A DNA stretch of 16,815 nt from Chrysochromulina tobinii (GCA_001275005.1 JWZX01001275.1:1-16815); one strand, 5' to 3'. Shown: positions 1 to 9,217, counted from the first letter of the stretch. Numbers and translations: made by a program. Notes: generated by a model not told the origin, from the letters alone.

Positions 1-553
1 TTGACGCAAATACATGTTCATGTGGTGGGGGGGGGGGAAAGGGGGCCCCAGAAAGTCAGTCAGTCAATTATGTCGCGGATCCCCCGCGCTCACCACACTC
101 CGTCTCAAAGGACGGCTCCGCCCCCATCCTCCAATCTGTCATCAGAGATCAGTCAGTCATGCTCTCGACAGGGCGCTTTCGCGTACTGCCACTGCCTGCC
201 GCCGCAGCGCCGCAGCGAGCCGCCGCCGACGCAGCCGTACTTCAGCTTCGCTCCCTTGAAATGCTCTTCGGACACCCACGGCTCGAGGTGCGCCGCAAAA
301 TCTAGGTACTAGGTGGAACATGCCTGCCCGTGCTGCGCCCGCCGCCGCCGCGATCACCTCCGGTGTGCTCGCCGCCATTGGCATGTTCTCACACGCGACC
401 TCGATCACGAAAGACACGCTGAGGCCCTGCGCGCCGCGCAGGCCGCCGCCGGGTCGAGCAAGCCGTCGGCCGCCATCGTGGAGTGCTCGCCATCAATTTT
501 GATTTTGGGCTCGACCATGCCGGGCTCGTTGCGCGCGCGGGCGCGGCGTCGGG
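1..553. other. Region without a supportable gene
   Basis: Starts with an AT-mixed stretch and a G-rich run (about 26-48), then GC-rich DNA. Short open frames exist on both strands but none has a recognisable domain. On the minus strand a fragment around 484-530 reads MVEPKIKIDGEHS, faintly like the VEP-x-I-x-x-DG-x-H segment of class I fructose-bisphosphate aldolase, and another frame at about 300-420 reads like coding sequence (IEVACENMPMAASTPEVI). They lie in different frames and I cannot join them convincingly, so this may be a decayed exon or chance. Confidence 0.3.
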
Positions 554-854
554 GTTCGCGAACGGCTCGAGCGGAGAGGCCGAAACCGGGTCTACGAGCT
601 CGGCGGGCGGAGCCGGATCGATTTGAGCCATACGAGCTCGGCGGGCGGAGCCGGATCGATTTGAGCCATCGCGGAGGCCGGGCGCGTAGCGGGGTCGAGG
701 ACGGAGGGGGTCGACATGGAGCTTGGATTTTGATCGTTTTCCCCCCCAAAAGTTTCCCAAATGTTTCCAAAGTTTCGAAACGGTTTTGGAAACGGTTCCG
801 GAAACGATCTGGTGAGTGCATGCAATATGGTAACCTAGGCAATGATTGAATCCG
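554..854. repeat. Dispersed/tandem segmental repeat, copy 1
   Basis: This 301-bp segment is almost identical to 910-1179. Both start at GTTCGCGAACGGCTCGAGCG and end at GGCAATGATTGAATCCG. Copy 1 differs by an extra tandem copy of a 38-bp unit (593-630 repeated at 631-668) and by lacking a 7-bp insertion found in copy 2. The right half has nested palindromes: perfect 9-bp arms GTTTCCAAA (763-771) and TTTGGAAAC (785-793) flank the 10-bp palindrome GTTTCGAAAC (772-781), followed by TTCCGGAA (796-803). Confidence 0.9.
593..668. repeat. 38-bp direct tandem duplication inside copy 1
   Basis: TACGAGCTCGGCGGGCGGAG and the following 18 bases, to TTTGAGCCA, occur twice head to tail (593-630 and 631-668). 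Copy 2 of the larger repeat has the unit only once, so the duplication happened after the two large copies separated, or was lost from one. Confidence 0.95.
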
Positions 855-909
855 AGGCCACGGGGCACTTTCTCTCGACGTTCTTCTGGGACACCAGCCG
901 CGTGATGGA

Positions 910-1179
910 GTTCGCGAACGGCTCGAGCGGAGAGGCCGAAACCGGGTCTACGAGCTCGGCGGGCGGAGCCGGATCGATTTGAGCCATCGCGGAGGCCGGG
1001 CGCGTAGGGCGTAGCGGGGTCGAGGACGGAGGGGGTCGACATGGAGCTTGGATTCTGATCGTTTTCCCCCCCAAAAGTTTCCAAAATGTTTCCAAAGTTT
1101 CGAAACGGTTTTGGAAACGGTTCCGGAAACGATCTGGTGAGTGCATGCAATATGGTAACCTAGGCAATGATTGAATCCG
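910..1179. repeat. Segmental repeat, copy 2
   Basis: 270-bp partner of 554-854, separated from it by 55 bp of unrelated sequence. It has a 7-bp duplication (GGCGTAG) near 1006-1015 and single-base changes such as TTTCCAAAATG for TTTCCCAAATG. The same 9-bp inverted arms are at 1088-1096 and 1110-1118. The low divergence implies a recent duplication. No transposase or terminal repeats were seen. Confidence 0.9.
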
Positions 1180-1940
1180 CGCAATGAACCCCAATGTGCG
1201 CCGTTCGCGCCGTACGCGCAACGCGCTGATTTTCTGGAAGTACCGTGGTGGGGGACTCCAGCACCATCGTATCCACGCCAATAAGTTCCATGGCCGACCT
1301 GCTGAAAACGGAAGGTCAACTGTCGTGATGTAATCGCGGCCAACCGCCGATCCATTCCGCGGCAAGCACGGGTTGATCACTTTGGCGTGGAAGTTGTTCG
1401 CGGCGCCCGGCCCCACGATCACGATGTGCGGATGTGGAAACCGTGAAATATGTGCATCGCCGAGTAATGGCTCGCCATCACATGCTCAATAGGTGCACGG
1501 CGCACCGATGAGATGTCATCCACAACAACGGCACCTGGCGCCTTGGCCGCTTTCTGCCATCTTCTGGCGTGAACGTCATAGGCGCCAACGATCCTCCCTC
1601 CAAATGAGGCACGTCCGTGCAAAAATGGCACAGTATTCCGCTCTGCCAATAGACGTCCACGCAGCCCACCGTCGCCACGGCTCAGACTGATCCAGTGTCG
1701 CATACTTGTAAATCATGCTGTTGAATCGAACACTGGTGGGGGGAGCCGACGCGAGCAGACCATCCGAACTCACTGATCACTTAACACGACACAAGCGCGC
1801 TGGAGTGTGATCGACCTCTTGACGGAACTGGTGGGTGCGAGAGTCCGCAACGCAAGGATAGTCGAGAAAGGGCTCGGAGCTCGCCTGCGCGCTCGGGTAG
1901 GGCACGCAGCCTTAGCGCGCGTACGCGCAGGGTGCGAGGG
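1180..1940. other. Region without a supportable gene; possible decayed minus-strand coding sequence
   Basis: Less GC-rich than its surroundings. All three minus-strand frames between about 1773 and 1200 are open for 65-95 codons (examples: DDISSVRRAPIEHVMASHYSA at about 1480-1545 and VGPGAANNFHAKVINPCLP at about 1360-1417), with stops between them. Switching frames gives protein-like text, which would fit a broken gene or transposon fragment, but I recognise no family. The last ~140 bases before 1941 would be the leader/promoter of the zinc-finger gene; no TATA box is evident. Confidence 0.3.
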
Positions 1941-3975
1941 ATGGAGCACCCTCGCGGACCCGTGGTGGCGGTGGACGTGCCGAGTGGCTACGGTGCCCAG
2001 GGGGGGGCGCTTCCGCCAGAGGACTTGTCGCCTTCAGCCGCGGGTTCCCGGGAAGCTGCTCTGCCGGGAATGTGGCCAGCGCCGCCCGCGGGCCGGCTGC
2101 CTGGCTGGCAGCAGGAGCTTGGAGTGCTCGTGGGCCTCGGCGGCCTCGCGCCTGCGCCTGCTCCCGAGGTCCTCATCCCGGCACCGCCACCGCCTGCCTC
2201 ACGGGAGGCACGCCAGCGCAAACAGGCCGAGGAGCGCATGATCTGCGGAATGTGGGCGCAGACGGGCTCATGCGCATACGGCTCGCGCTGCCAATTTGCG
2301 CACGACCTGAGCCCGGGCCGCGCGCCGAGCAACAACGGCAGCGTCTCCCCGACCGACGAGCAGCGCGCAGGCTCGCCTGAGGGCTCGCCTGCTGGCACGA
2401 GTCCTACTAACAGCTGGCCCACCATTGGCGAGGCAGCGGCGATGACCTTGGGCAAAAAGGCACCAGCCGCGCAGCAACCGCAGCCGCCGCCGCCGCCGCC
2501 GCAAGCAGCGGCTAGGGGCACGAGCCAACACCTGCGGAGCTCGCCGCTCGCCGTCGGTGCGCAAACGCCCCTGCTGCGCGCGCTTGCATGAAGGCTGTAC
2601 ATTGCAACAGTACATGGGCGGACAGTCGAGCACTCACCACTGCTTGTGCCGACATCGTGCCGGCCGCATGCATGACGCGCGCCATACGGCCGTCCTGGTT
2701 CCCTCGCGCTGCCTGCACGCTGCACCCTCTGTCCCCTCCCCCGCTCTGACCCATGTGCCGGCCCTTGCTTTGACACTCCTGTGACCGCAGACGAATTGCC
2801 GCCCGGTCCGCTGATCGGCAACCTATCCTCGCAGCAGCATGCACTGCCGGCGTTCAAACCGCCCTCGCCGCCGCAGATTATGCAGCAGCCGCCTCCGCCA
2901 CCGCTGTTACCCGGGCAGCCGCCTCCGCTGCCCCCGCTGCCCCCGCCGCAACAGGCTACTCCTCGGGCCACGCACCCGCCGCAGTCGCTGCCGCCGCAGC
3001 AGCAGCAGCCGCAGCAGCAGCAGCAGCAGCAGCATCAGCTGCTGCCACCTCTGCCGCCGCCACCGCCTCCGCCCCCCCGCCCCCCCCGCCGCCCTTGCCA
3101 CAGCAGCCGCTGCAGCCGCCACCTCCACCAACCTCGTTGCCCAACGCGATCGCCACTAGAACGATGACGCCGCCGCCGCCGCCGCCGCCCCCGCCTCCGC
3201 CGCCACCCCCGCAGTACCATGCGGCGCAGCAGATGGCGAGCACTCAATTGACACAGCTACTGACCCCGCAGGCCATGGCGCAGGTTCAGCAGCTCCTGGC
3301 GGCGCAGGCGGCGCAGGCGGCGCACCTGCTGCAGCCGCAACAGATGGCCCAGCAGATGGCGATGCTGCAGCAGATGGCGCAGCAGATTAACGCCCAGGCG
3401 CAGCAGATGACGGCCGCGCAGCAGCTTCTCGCGCAGCAGCTTGCGCAGCAGCTCGCTCAGCAGCAGCAGCAGCAACAGCAACAGCAGCAGCAGCAGGTTG
3501 CGATGGTGCAGCAGCAGCAGCAGCAGCAGCAGCAGGCACAAGCGGCGGCGGTGCAGCAGCTGGCAGCACAGATGGTCGCTGCCGCCCAGCATCTGCAGCA
3601 GCAGTCGCAGCAATCGCAATCGCAGGCACAGACGCAGCAACAGCAGATGGCAGCGGCGGTCGCCGCTGTCCATGCCCATCAGCAGCAGCAGCAGCAGCAG
3701 CAGACGCAGACGCAGATGCAGACGCAGACGCAGACGCAGACGCAGCAGCAGACGCAGCAGCAGACGCAGCAGCAGCAGCAACTCGCAGCTCAACAACTCG
3801 CAGCTGCGGTGGCGGTAGCAGCGGTGGCACAGCAGCACCAGCAATTGCAGCCGCAGCCGTTGCCGATTCCGGCCAGCGTGAGCCATCAGGCAGCGGCGCC
3901 GCCCCTCTCTTCGGCCCAGCCTCCACAGCCGATGGCGCCGCCGCAGATTCTGCAGCCACACTCGCTTCCGCAGCA

Positions 3976-4028
<53 letters not shown>

Positions 4029-5380
4029 TCACGGCCGCTCTGCCCGGCATGCCGCCCTTGCCACCGGGGCCACCCCCTTTGGCGATCAAATCGGTGCCGG
4101 CGCAGTCGCAGCCGCCGCTGCCTCCTCAGTTGCCTCTGCCTCCGCAGCCGCCGTTGCCACCGTTTTCACAGCAGCATTCACAGCAGCATTCACAGCAGCA
4201 GCATTCACAGCAGCAGCCACCGCTGCCGCCGCAGCCGCCCCCGCTCTCGCAGCCGCCCCCGCTGCCGCCCACCCCGCCGCCGCCGCCCACGATGCCGTCC
4301 GCTGTCATGGCGTCAACGACGATGATGACCCCGCCGCTGCCGCCCAACCCGCCGCCGCCGCCGCCACGCAACCCCCCGCTGCCGCCCACGCCCCCTCCGG
4401 CGACTTCTCTAGTGGCGCCGCTCCCGATCTATCCTCGGCGGGCGACCACTCCAGCCGTGTCAGTGTCCCCGCCGCAGCCGCCGCTTCCGCCGCTGCCGCC
4501 GTCCAAAACGCCGGCGACAACGCCTGCGGCGACGGCGGGCGTCCTTGCGCAGCCGCTTCCGACGCTGCTCGGCATGCGAGCGACTCCAACGCAGGGGGCG
4601 CTGCCAACGTCCCTTTCGACTGGCTCGATGACGAGCCTGCGGCCGCTCTCGGCTGCAACGTATGACCCGTCCGTGTACGCGGCGCCGGTGGCCCTGATGC
4701 CGCCCTTGCCGGCTGAGCTTGGCGCAGGCTCGGCCCCGCGCGCAGGGCTGATGACTATCTCGGCGTCACTCGAGGGAGCGATGCCGCCTGCGCCGCAGGC
4801 CGCGCCGCCACCGCCGCCGCAGCCGCCGCCGCCGCCGCAGTCGCGCCCGATTTCGACGCCACCGCCCCTGCCGCCCTCGCCCCTAGGCAAGGCCGCGTCG
4901 CCGCCCCGCGCCGCCGCGGTCACCACCACCCCGCCGGGAGGCGGTGCAGGCGCTACGGCCACGGCTGGCACCGTCACACCGAGCGGCGGGCTGCAGCCGC
5001 GTCCCCCCTCTGGACCTCTCCCGACCCCGAGCGCCAAGGGCGCGCTGCCCGCCACTGCGCGTGCGCTCGCGTTCTCGCCGCTGAGCGCGCTGCTCGGCAA
5101 CGGCCCTGACGGCGCCCCCGCCGTGCCCGCCGCGCCGACGCCGCCGGGCAAGATCCGGCCGCCGAGTGCTCACAAGCAGCTAGTGGACGGCGCCCACGGG
5201 GCCTGCAAGATTCCTTGGTCGACCCACTGGTCAGAACGGCCTAGCGACGGCGGATCAGCCGCGGAGGAGCTCGCAGGCCACGAGCTCGCAATGCACGACA
5301 GCTTCGGTCTGGAGGATTCGGCACTGCTGCGCGACCTGTCTGCGCTGCTCTGCGACGATCCCAGCCTCGACTTTGACTGA
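1941..5380 (+). CDS. CCCH zinc-finger protein with long Gln/Pro-rich tail
   Basis: Likely an RNA-binding regulator. Seen: exon 1 runs from ATG 1941 (context GAGGGATGG) and encodes one C-x8-C-x5-C-x3-H finger (C102, C111, C117, H121; 2244-2303), the spacing of TIS11/tristetraprolin-type fingers that bind AU-rich RNA. A GTGCGC...CCGCAG intron (2557-2790) joins in frame to DELPPGPLIGNLSSQQ. The rest is low-complexity: poly-Pro blocks, poly-Gln runs up to 19, QT and HSQQ repeats, and Ala/Pro stretches. The end is acidic/hydrophobic (DSALLRDLSALLCDDPSLDFD), resembling activation or cofactor-docking segments. One frame change is needed at about 3071-3094 (see separate entry); with one extra base the product is about 1068 residues. 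Family knowledge: a single finger plus a disordered Q/P tail fits an mRNA-fate factor or a condensate-forming protein. The exact role is unknown. Confidence is high for the finger and the 3' reading frame, moderate for the exon structure. Confidence 0.75.
2557..2790 (+). other. Predicted spliceosomal intron (234 nt)
   Basis: Donor TCG|GTGCGC and acceptor GACCGCAG|ACGAA. Exon 1 ends after base 1 of a codon (G) and exon 2 supplies AC, making GAC and continuing GAA TTG in the open frame. The un-spliced exon 1 frame meets a stop at 2589-2591. The compositional shift to Pro/Gln-rich coding resumes exactly after the acceptor. Confidence 0.7.
3071..3094 (+). other. Apparent -1 frameshift in C homopolymer runs
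   Basis: The frame opened by exon 2 (2793 onward, PPPPPPPP at its end) and the frame running to the stop at 5380 are offset by one base. Between them lie two C7 runs separated by GC (3072-3078 and 3081-3087). One missing C would restore a continuous Pro run. No convincing GT...AG intron spans the join. A sequencing or assembly homopolymer error is the simplest reading; true length polymorphism or programmed frameshifting are alternatives. Confidence 0.65.
3440..3535 (+). repeat. CAG-rich poly-Gln tract
   Basis: Runs of CAG with occasional CAA encode two Gln blocks split by VAMV. The CAA interruptions and the Leu-Ala-Gln-Gln repeats just upstream show that this tract grew from degenerate Q-rich coding sequence and is not a pure microsatellite. 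Confidence 0.85.
3701..3779 (+). repeat. CAGACG hexamer repeat (Gln-Thr repeats)
   Basis: Near-perfect CAGACG repeats, then CAGCAGACG 9-mers, encode alternating QT and then QQT repeats. This is a distinct satellite inside the tail of the zinc-finger protein. Confidence 0.9.
3971..4027 (+). repeat. (CAG)19 tract, one CAA interruption
   Basis: 57 bases encode 19 consecutive Gln residues; only one codon is CAA. This is the longest pure CAG stretch in the window and probably length-variable between alleles. Confidence 0.95.
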
Positions 5381-6259
5381 AACTTGGATTGGCCTGAAAG
5401 GACTTTGCCCCCGCGGCGCCGCGAGAGGCGCCGTGGCATGATGGCCTCATGCTGCATGATGAGATGATGAGAGATGATGAGAGGCGCTGTGGGGCGCGCT
5501 GAGGGGGGCGCTGCCAGTGCGGGGCCCTAGTACGAAATGGCCTGCTTGATTGCCTACGTTTTGGTGGACATGGACATGGGTGCTGTTGCGTTTGCTGTGC
5601 TGGCATGATGCAGAGTTTGCATGACGACCTGCTGTTGGACATGATGCGACGAGTGCTGCTAAAACCGCTCTGCGAGGGTGCGCGCGTGTGCGCGCGTGCG
5701 CTCTCGAAGGGTTGAGTCGTGTGTGCGATGATGGCGTGTGCCGGCATGACGAGCGTTGAGCCGAGGACGTGGCGAGCGAATGGAGATGCGAGGAGACGAT
5801 GTTGCGTATGTTGAGACGTGAGCGCGAGGAAGGACTAGGATACGGATCGTGTGTGGAGACCGGAGAGTGCACGGTGCCGTGCTACGTAGTGTGGCGCGTG
5901 CGGGAGTTGGAGTACTATTGGAGGAGCTGTTCGTTTTTCCGGATCCGATCGAGGTCGGACGCGTCGTTAATACGTTCTCGCGGGGTCAGCAATTCCGTGC
6001 CATCGGGGATTCCGATCCACCTCGGCCAGGCCAGGCTCCCACCGCGCGACCGCCGGCCGCCGTGCGCCGAGACACGCGTCCTCCGCGCCCGCGGGCGTGC
6101 AGGCGGTGGGGGTTCGTTGCCGCCGAGCGTAACGATTACGATCAATGGGGGCGTCGGGCTCTCTCGGTCTCTGTCATCTGCAAAGCGTCGATCGTGTGTG
6201 TCATCAGCCAAGGCCCAAGCGTGTAGCGTCAATCAGACAGTGTACCGGTAACTGAATCG
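5381..6259. other. Convergent intergenic region without a supportable gene
   Basis: Lies between the stop of the zinc-finger gene and the stop of the minus-strand galactosyltransferase gene, so it should hold both 3' ends. It contains a GATGATGAGA-type repeat (5455-5482) and an alternating CG/TG stretch (5680-5702). A minus-strand open frame at 6232-5915 (105 codons, ending RINDASDLDRIRKNEQLLQ) and a plus-strand one at 5849-6226 both look mildly protein-like but match nothing I know and overlap each other. Confidence 0.4.
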
Positions 6260-9073
6260 TCAAAAATTGCGGAAGGGATCCTTCCTTCGCGGCTTGCGTC
6301 GCAGCCAGCGGGCGAGGACGAGCAGAATGGCAACGATCGAGACCACAGTGAGAGCGAGCTTCGCACGACGGTTGCCGTGCTGCTCCTCCTCCATCAGCTC
6401 GTGCTCAGCTTCCGCGGCCGCCACGGCCGCATCGCTCGCCGCTCGCCCATGAGGGTGAGGCAATAACGACAGGTGGTGCCCGCCGTGAGGTCTACCGTCT
6501 TGAGGGATCGCCAACTTGCCGACATGAGCGTCATGAGGCAACGTCAGCGTGCCGTGCGGCGCCGCCGCGTGCAGCCTCAACGCGTGCGCCGCCGCGCCCG
6601 CCGCACCCACTGCGCCCGCCGCGCCCACCGCGTCCGCCGCGCCCGCCGCCTCGGAAGCCCAGGAGCGTTTCGCGCGCTCCTCTTCGAAGACTTTTCGGAT
6701 GGATGCCGTGCGCCGCGCCTCGGCTGCAGCGTCCCGATCGTGAGCCACCTTGGCAGGTGCGTGCAGCCCGCGCCCAGCCTGCCGCTCCAGCCACTCCGGC
6801 ACCTTGCCGGGCGCGTACTCGCCTCTGTGATGCTCTGCGACGAGCCGCAGCTCGTCCTGGAGCGACCCGGAGGGTTGGGGTGCGCGAGAAGGCGAGATGG
6901 CGTCGTGGTGTACCGCGCCCGGACCCGCCTGAGCACCCGGCGCATGCAGTGCCCTCGACGTGCGCACGTGCCCGGTGATGGGCGCCGGTGCGTGCGAGGG
7001 CGAGGTGCTTCGCGCGTGATACCTGTCGGCGAGTGGCTTCGGGGCATGCGAGGGCGAGAGGAGCCCGTGCGCGTGGCTGATGGCCGGCAAGTGGAAACCG
7101 TGAACGGGCGCCACGTCATGGCGTGTGTGCACGGGCGCCAAGTGATCGCCCGGCGCAACATCGGTATGCACGGTCGCGGGGGCGATTGAGGCGCCAGCCA
7201 TTCTCTGTGAATGGACGGGAGCGATATCGGTGTGAATGGTGGCGGGGGCTGCGCCGCCTCCAGTGCCCGTCGCCCTGGCAGTCGCTCTCAAAGCCTCCTC
7301 GTCTAGTCCCGCTACCTTGGACACCGATGCCTTCGCCACCGCTGCTGCCTGCTCCGCCGCCGCCGCCGCCGCCTGTTCCACCGCCGCGCTTGGCGTCCCC
7401 AATTGCTGGTTTGTCAACTTGAGAGCCTGCAGGCCGCCCATTGCCTTGGCCAGGCGCGAATCCGCCGCGCTCGCTACCACCGCTACGCCCAGCTGCTGCC
7501 CTGCCACGCCCGTGGCGGCGCACCTGCAACATGATGAGAGAGGCAATCAGAGGCCATCAGAGGCCATCAGACAGGCACGGCTCTAGTGGCGGCGCACCTG
7601 CAACATGATGAGAGAGGCAATCAGAGGCCATCAGAGGCCATCAGACAGGCACGGCCCTAGTGGCGGCGCACCTGCAAAATGATGAGGGAGGCAATCAGAG
7701 GCCATCAGAGGCCATCAGACAGGCACGGCTCTAGTGGCGGCGCACCTGCAACATGATGAGGGAGGCAATCAGAGGCCATCAGAGGCCATCACGGCTCTAG
7801 TGGCGGCGCACCTGCCGCACGCGAGAGGGCACGCGCCGTTCATGAAGCCTTGATTGAGCTCACACTGCTCATCGAGAGCCCACTGCCAGCACATGGGCTG
7901 CGAGTCCTTGCAGCACGCTGCGGCGCTCGCTCCCTCGGGGCACGGCGCCTCGGAAGGGCGGGTCGTCGGCGGGCACGCGACCGCGGCCGCCGCAGATCCA
8001 GGCGCGCAATGGGCAGACGAGTGATAGAACTTGCAGAACCCAGCATTGAGCGTATTCACGACGTAGCGCATGGCCTCGTGGCGCGGCAAGCCGTTGCCTG
8101 CGGGTGGCGGGCCGAAGAATAGGCCCTTACAGCTGAACAGGTCGAGTTTCTGGTACGACATCTTGTTCCAGTTGTAGCTGCTGTCGATGGTGAAGTCGAT
8201 GCCATAATGGAGGATGCGGGGTCCTTGACCGCTATCCTGCACTTCGCCCGGGTAGCGCACGATGCCCTGCGTGATGATGTGCTCGACGCCGGCGAGCGCG
8301 GCACCGAAGGCGTACCCGTACATCTCGGAGATCCACGGCGCCTTGCCAAACTCGACGTACACGTCACCAGTCGGGATGTTGTGGGGTATCGAGCCGTTGA
8401 TCGACCAGTAGCGCTGCGGCTCCAAGCGCACGCGGCCGCAGTACTCGAGCCACAGCGGCGCGATGCGCTTGAGGTCGTCGCGGTGGAAGATGTGGTACCA
8501 GCCTACAGGCTTCGCACGCGGCACCGCCTCTGCCGGCAGGAACTCGGCCGCCATCCCGTTCGAGGTGCCGATCATGTACGGGACGTACTCTGAGACGACG
8601 ACGCCCTTACGGGCGCCGAGCGCGACAGGGTCGATGGGCCGGCGTAGCACCATGTCGGCGTCGATAAAGAGCACAAACTCCTCCGAAAAGTTGGCCTCGC
8701 GCGAGAAGTGCATCACCGACGCGGGCTTGTTGTAGGAGGCAGACGTGTCATTGTTGAGCGGATTGTGCCGGTAGTTGGGGTGCACGAACGTTGGGCCGAG
8801 GTCAAGGCCCTTGTACTTCTTGAGGTCCTCCTGAGAGCATGCGAGCAGCCGCGTGATGCTGCCGCGCATGCCTGACACCCGGAACGACTCGTACACACCC
8901 GCCGTGAACCAATCAAACTGCTTATTATTGCACTCCGAAGTGAACACGGTGTGTAAGTTGCGAGAACCACGCCCATGCGCTTCGTCATCAATTTGCTGGC
9001 CATGGCTAGTTGGGCCTAGTAGGTAATCTTGTGCGGAACCGAGCAGGGCGAAGAAGACGAGGGTCACCGTCAT
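6260..9073 (-). CDS. Peptidyl-serine alpha-galactosyltransferase-like protein, ShKT module, C-terminal membrane anchor (two exons)
   Basis: Predicted to transfer galactose to serine of secreted hydroxyproline-rich or similar glycoproteins in the ER/Golgi lumen. Seen: ATG at 9073, signal peptide MTVTLVFFALLGSA, then hallmark segments of the SERGT/Hyp-arabinosyltransferase-like family: HTVFTSEC (41-48), FDWFTAGVYESFRVSG, the metal-binding DAD (138-140), GWYHIFHRDDLKRIAPLWL (191-209), WISEMYGYAFGAA (247-259), RILHYG (286-291). A six-Cys ShKT module follows (C388, C395, C404, C415, C419, C422). Splicing 7812 to 7523 keeps the frame and adds an Ala-rich helix, His/Pro repeats with APVH motifs (about 516-563), an Ala/Gly stretch, a membrane helix (about 810-828) and a basic tail, for 841 residues in total. 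Plant/green-algal members, as I recall, also have an N-terminal signal and C-terminal anchor, which supports the join. Alternative: exon 1 ends by itself at 7769 (434 residues) and the second half is a separate gene. Divergent from the LON-domain gene. Confidence 0.8.
7512..7811 (-). repeat. Tandem 74-nt repeat array forming an intron; every unit carries 5' and 3' splice signals
   Basis: Plus-strand units start at 7512, 7586, 7660 and 7734 (74, 74, 74 and 66 nt), with a partial fifth from 7800. On the coding minus strand each boundary reads TTGCAG|GTGCGCC (one reads TTTTGCAG; the first, at the exon edge, reads CGGCAG|GTGCGCC). The predicted full intron is 7811-7524, 288 nt, divisible by three, splitting an AGG codon after its second base on both sides. 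Units in transcription order are 66, 74, 74 and 74 nt; the 66-nt one lacks an 8-bp block (AGACAGGC on the plus strand). Within each unit TGATGGCCTC is itself repeated, followed by a pyrimidine-rich CTCTCTCATCATG stretch that could serve as branch/polypyrimidine region. The sequence pattern is directly visible; the splicing is inferred. Confidence 0.85.
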
Positions 9074-9217
9074 CGGGGCCGATGACGGCGAATCGCGAAA
9101 CCCGAGTGCCTGTGGGGAGAGCTCTCATGCGTGGTGAGCACGCACGCGCTCTGGATTTGAAAAGTACAAGACCTTATTAGAGAGATCTGGGTCGCTTCTC
9201 CTGGCCTTCCACACAGA
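9074..9217. promoter_or_regulatory. Shared divergent promoter region (144 bp)
   Basis: The galactosyltransferase ATG (9073, minus) and the LON-domain ATG (9218, plus) face away from each other across only 144 bp, so both promoters and 5' leaders must lie here or overlap the genes. It is somewhat AT-richer than the flanking coding DNA. No clear TATA box; an AGAGATCTGG stretch is at 9181-9190. Confidence 0.55.

Noticed and set aside
484-530. Possible aldolase fragment (VEPKIKIDGEHS, minus strand)
   Set aside because: Similarity is limited to about 12 residues and adjacent sequence in that frame does not continue the family pattern.
389-1150. 253-codon minus-strand frame across both segmental repeats
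   Set aside because: It only exists because the duplicated segment happens to be open; the two copies are read in different frames and there is no recognisable domain.
1988-2971. 327-codon minus-strand open frame rich in Gly and Cys
   Set aside because: It is the antisense of CCG/CAG-rich coding sequence; the plus strand has a perfect CCCH finger and an in-frame intron.
3035-3247. Gly/Arg-rich minus-strand frames near the poly-Pro tracts
   Set aside because: Pure composition effect of CCG/CCC repeats.
4429-5151. 240-codon minus-strand open frame
   Set aside because: Gly/Ala-rich mirror of the Pro-rich exon, with no domain; a shadow of the plus-strand gene.
7512-7811. CRISPR-like array
   Set aside because: Units are contiguous 66-74 nt tandem repeats without unique spacers, inside a eukaryotic gene with splice motifs.
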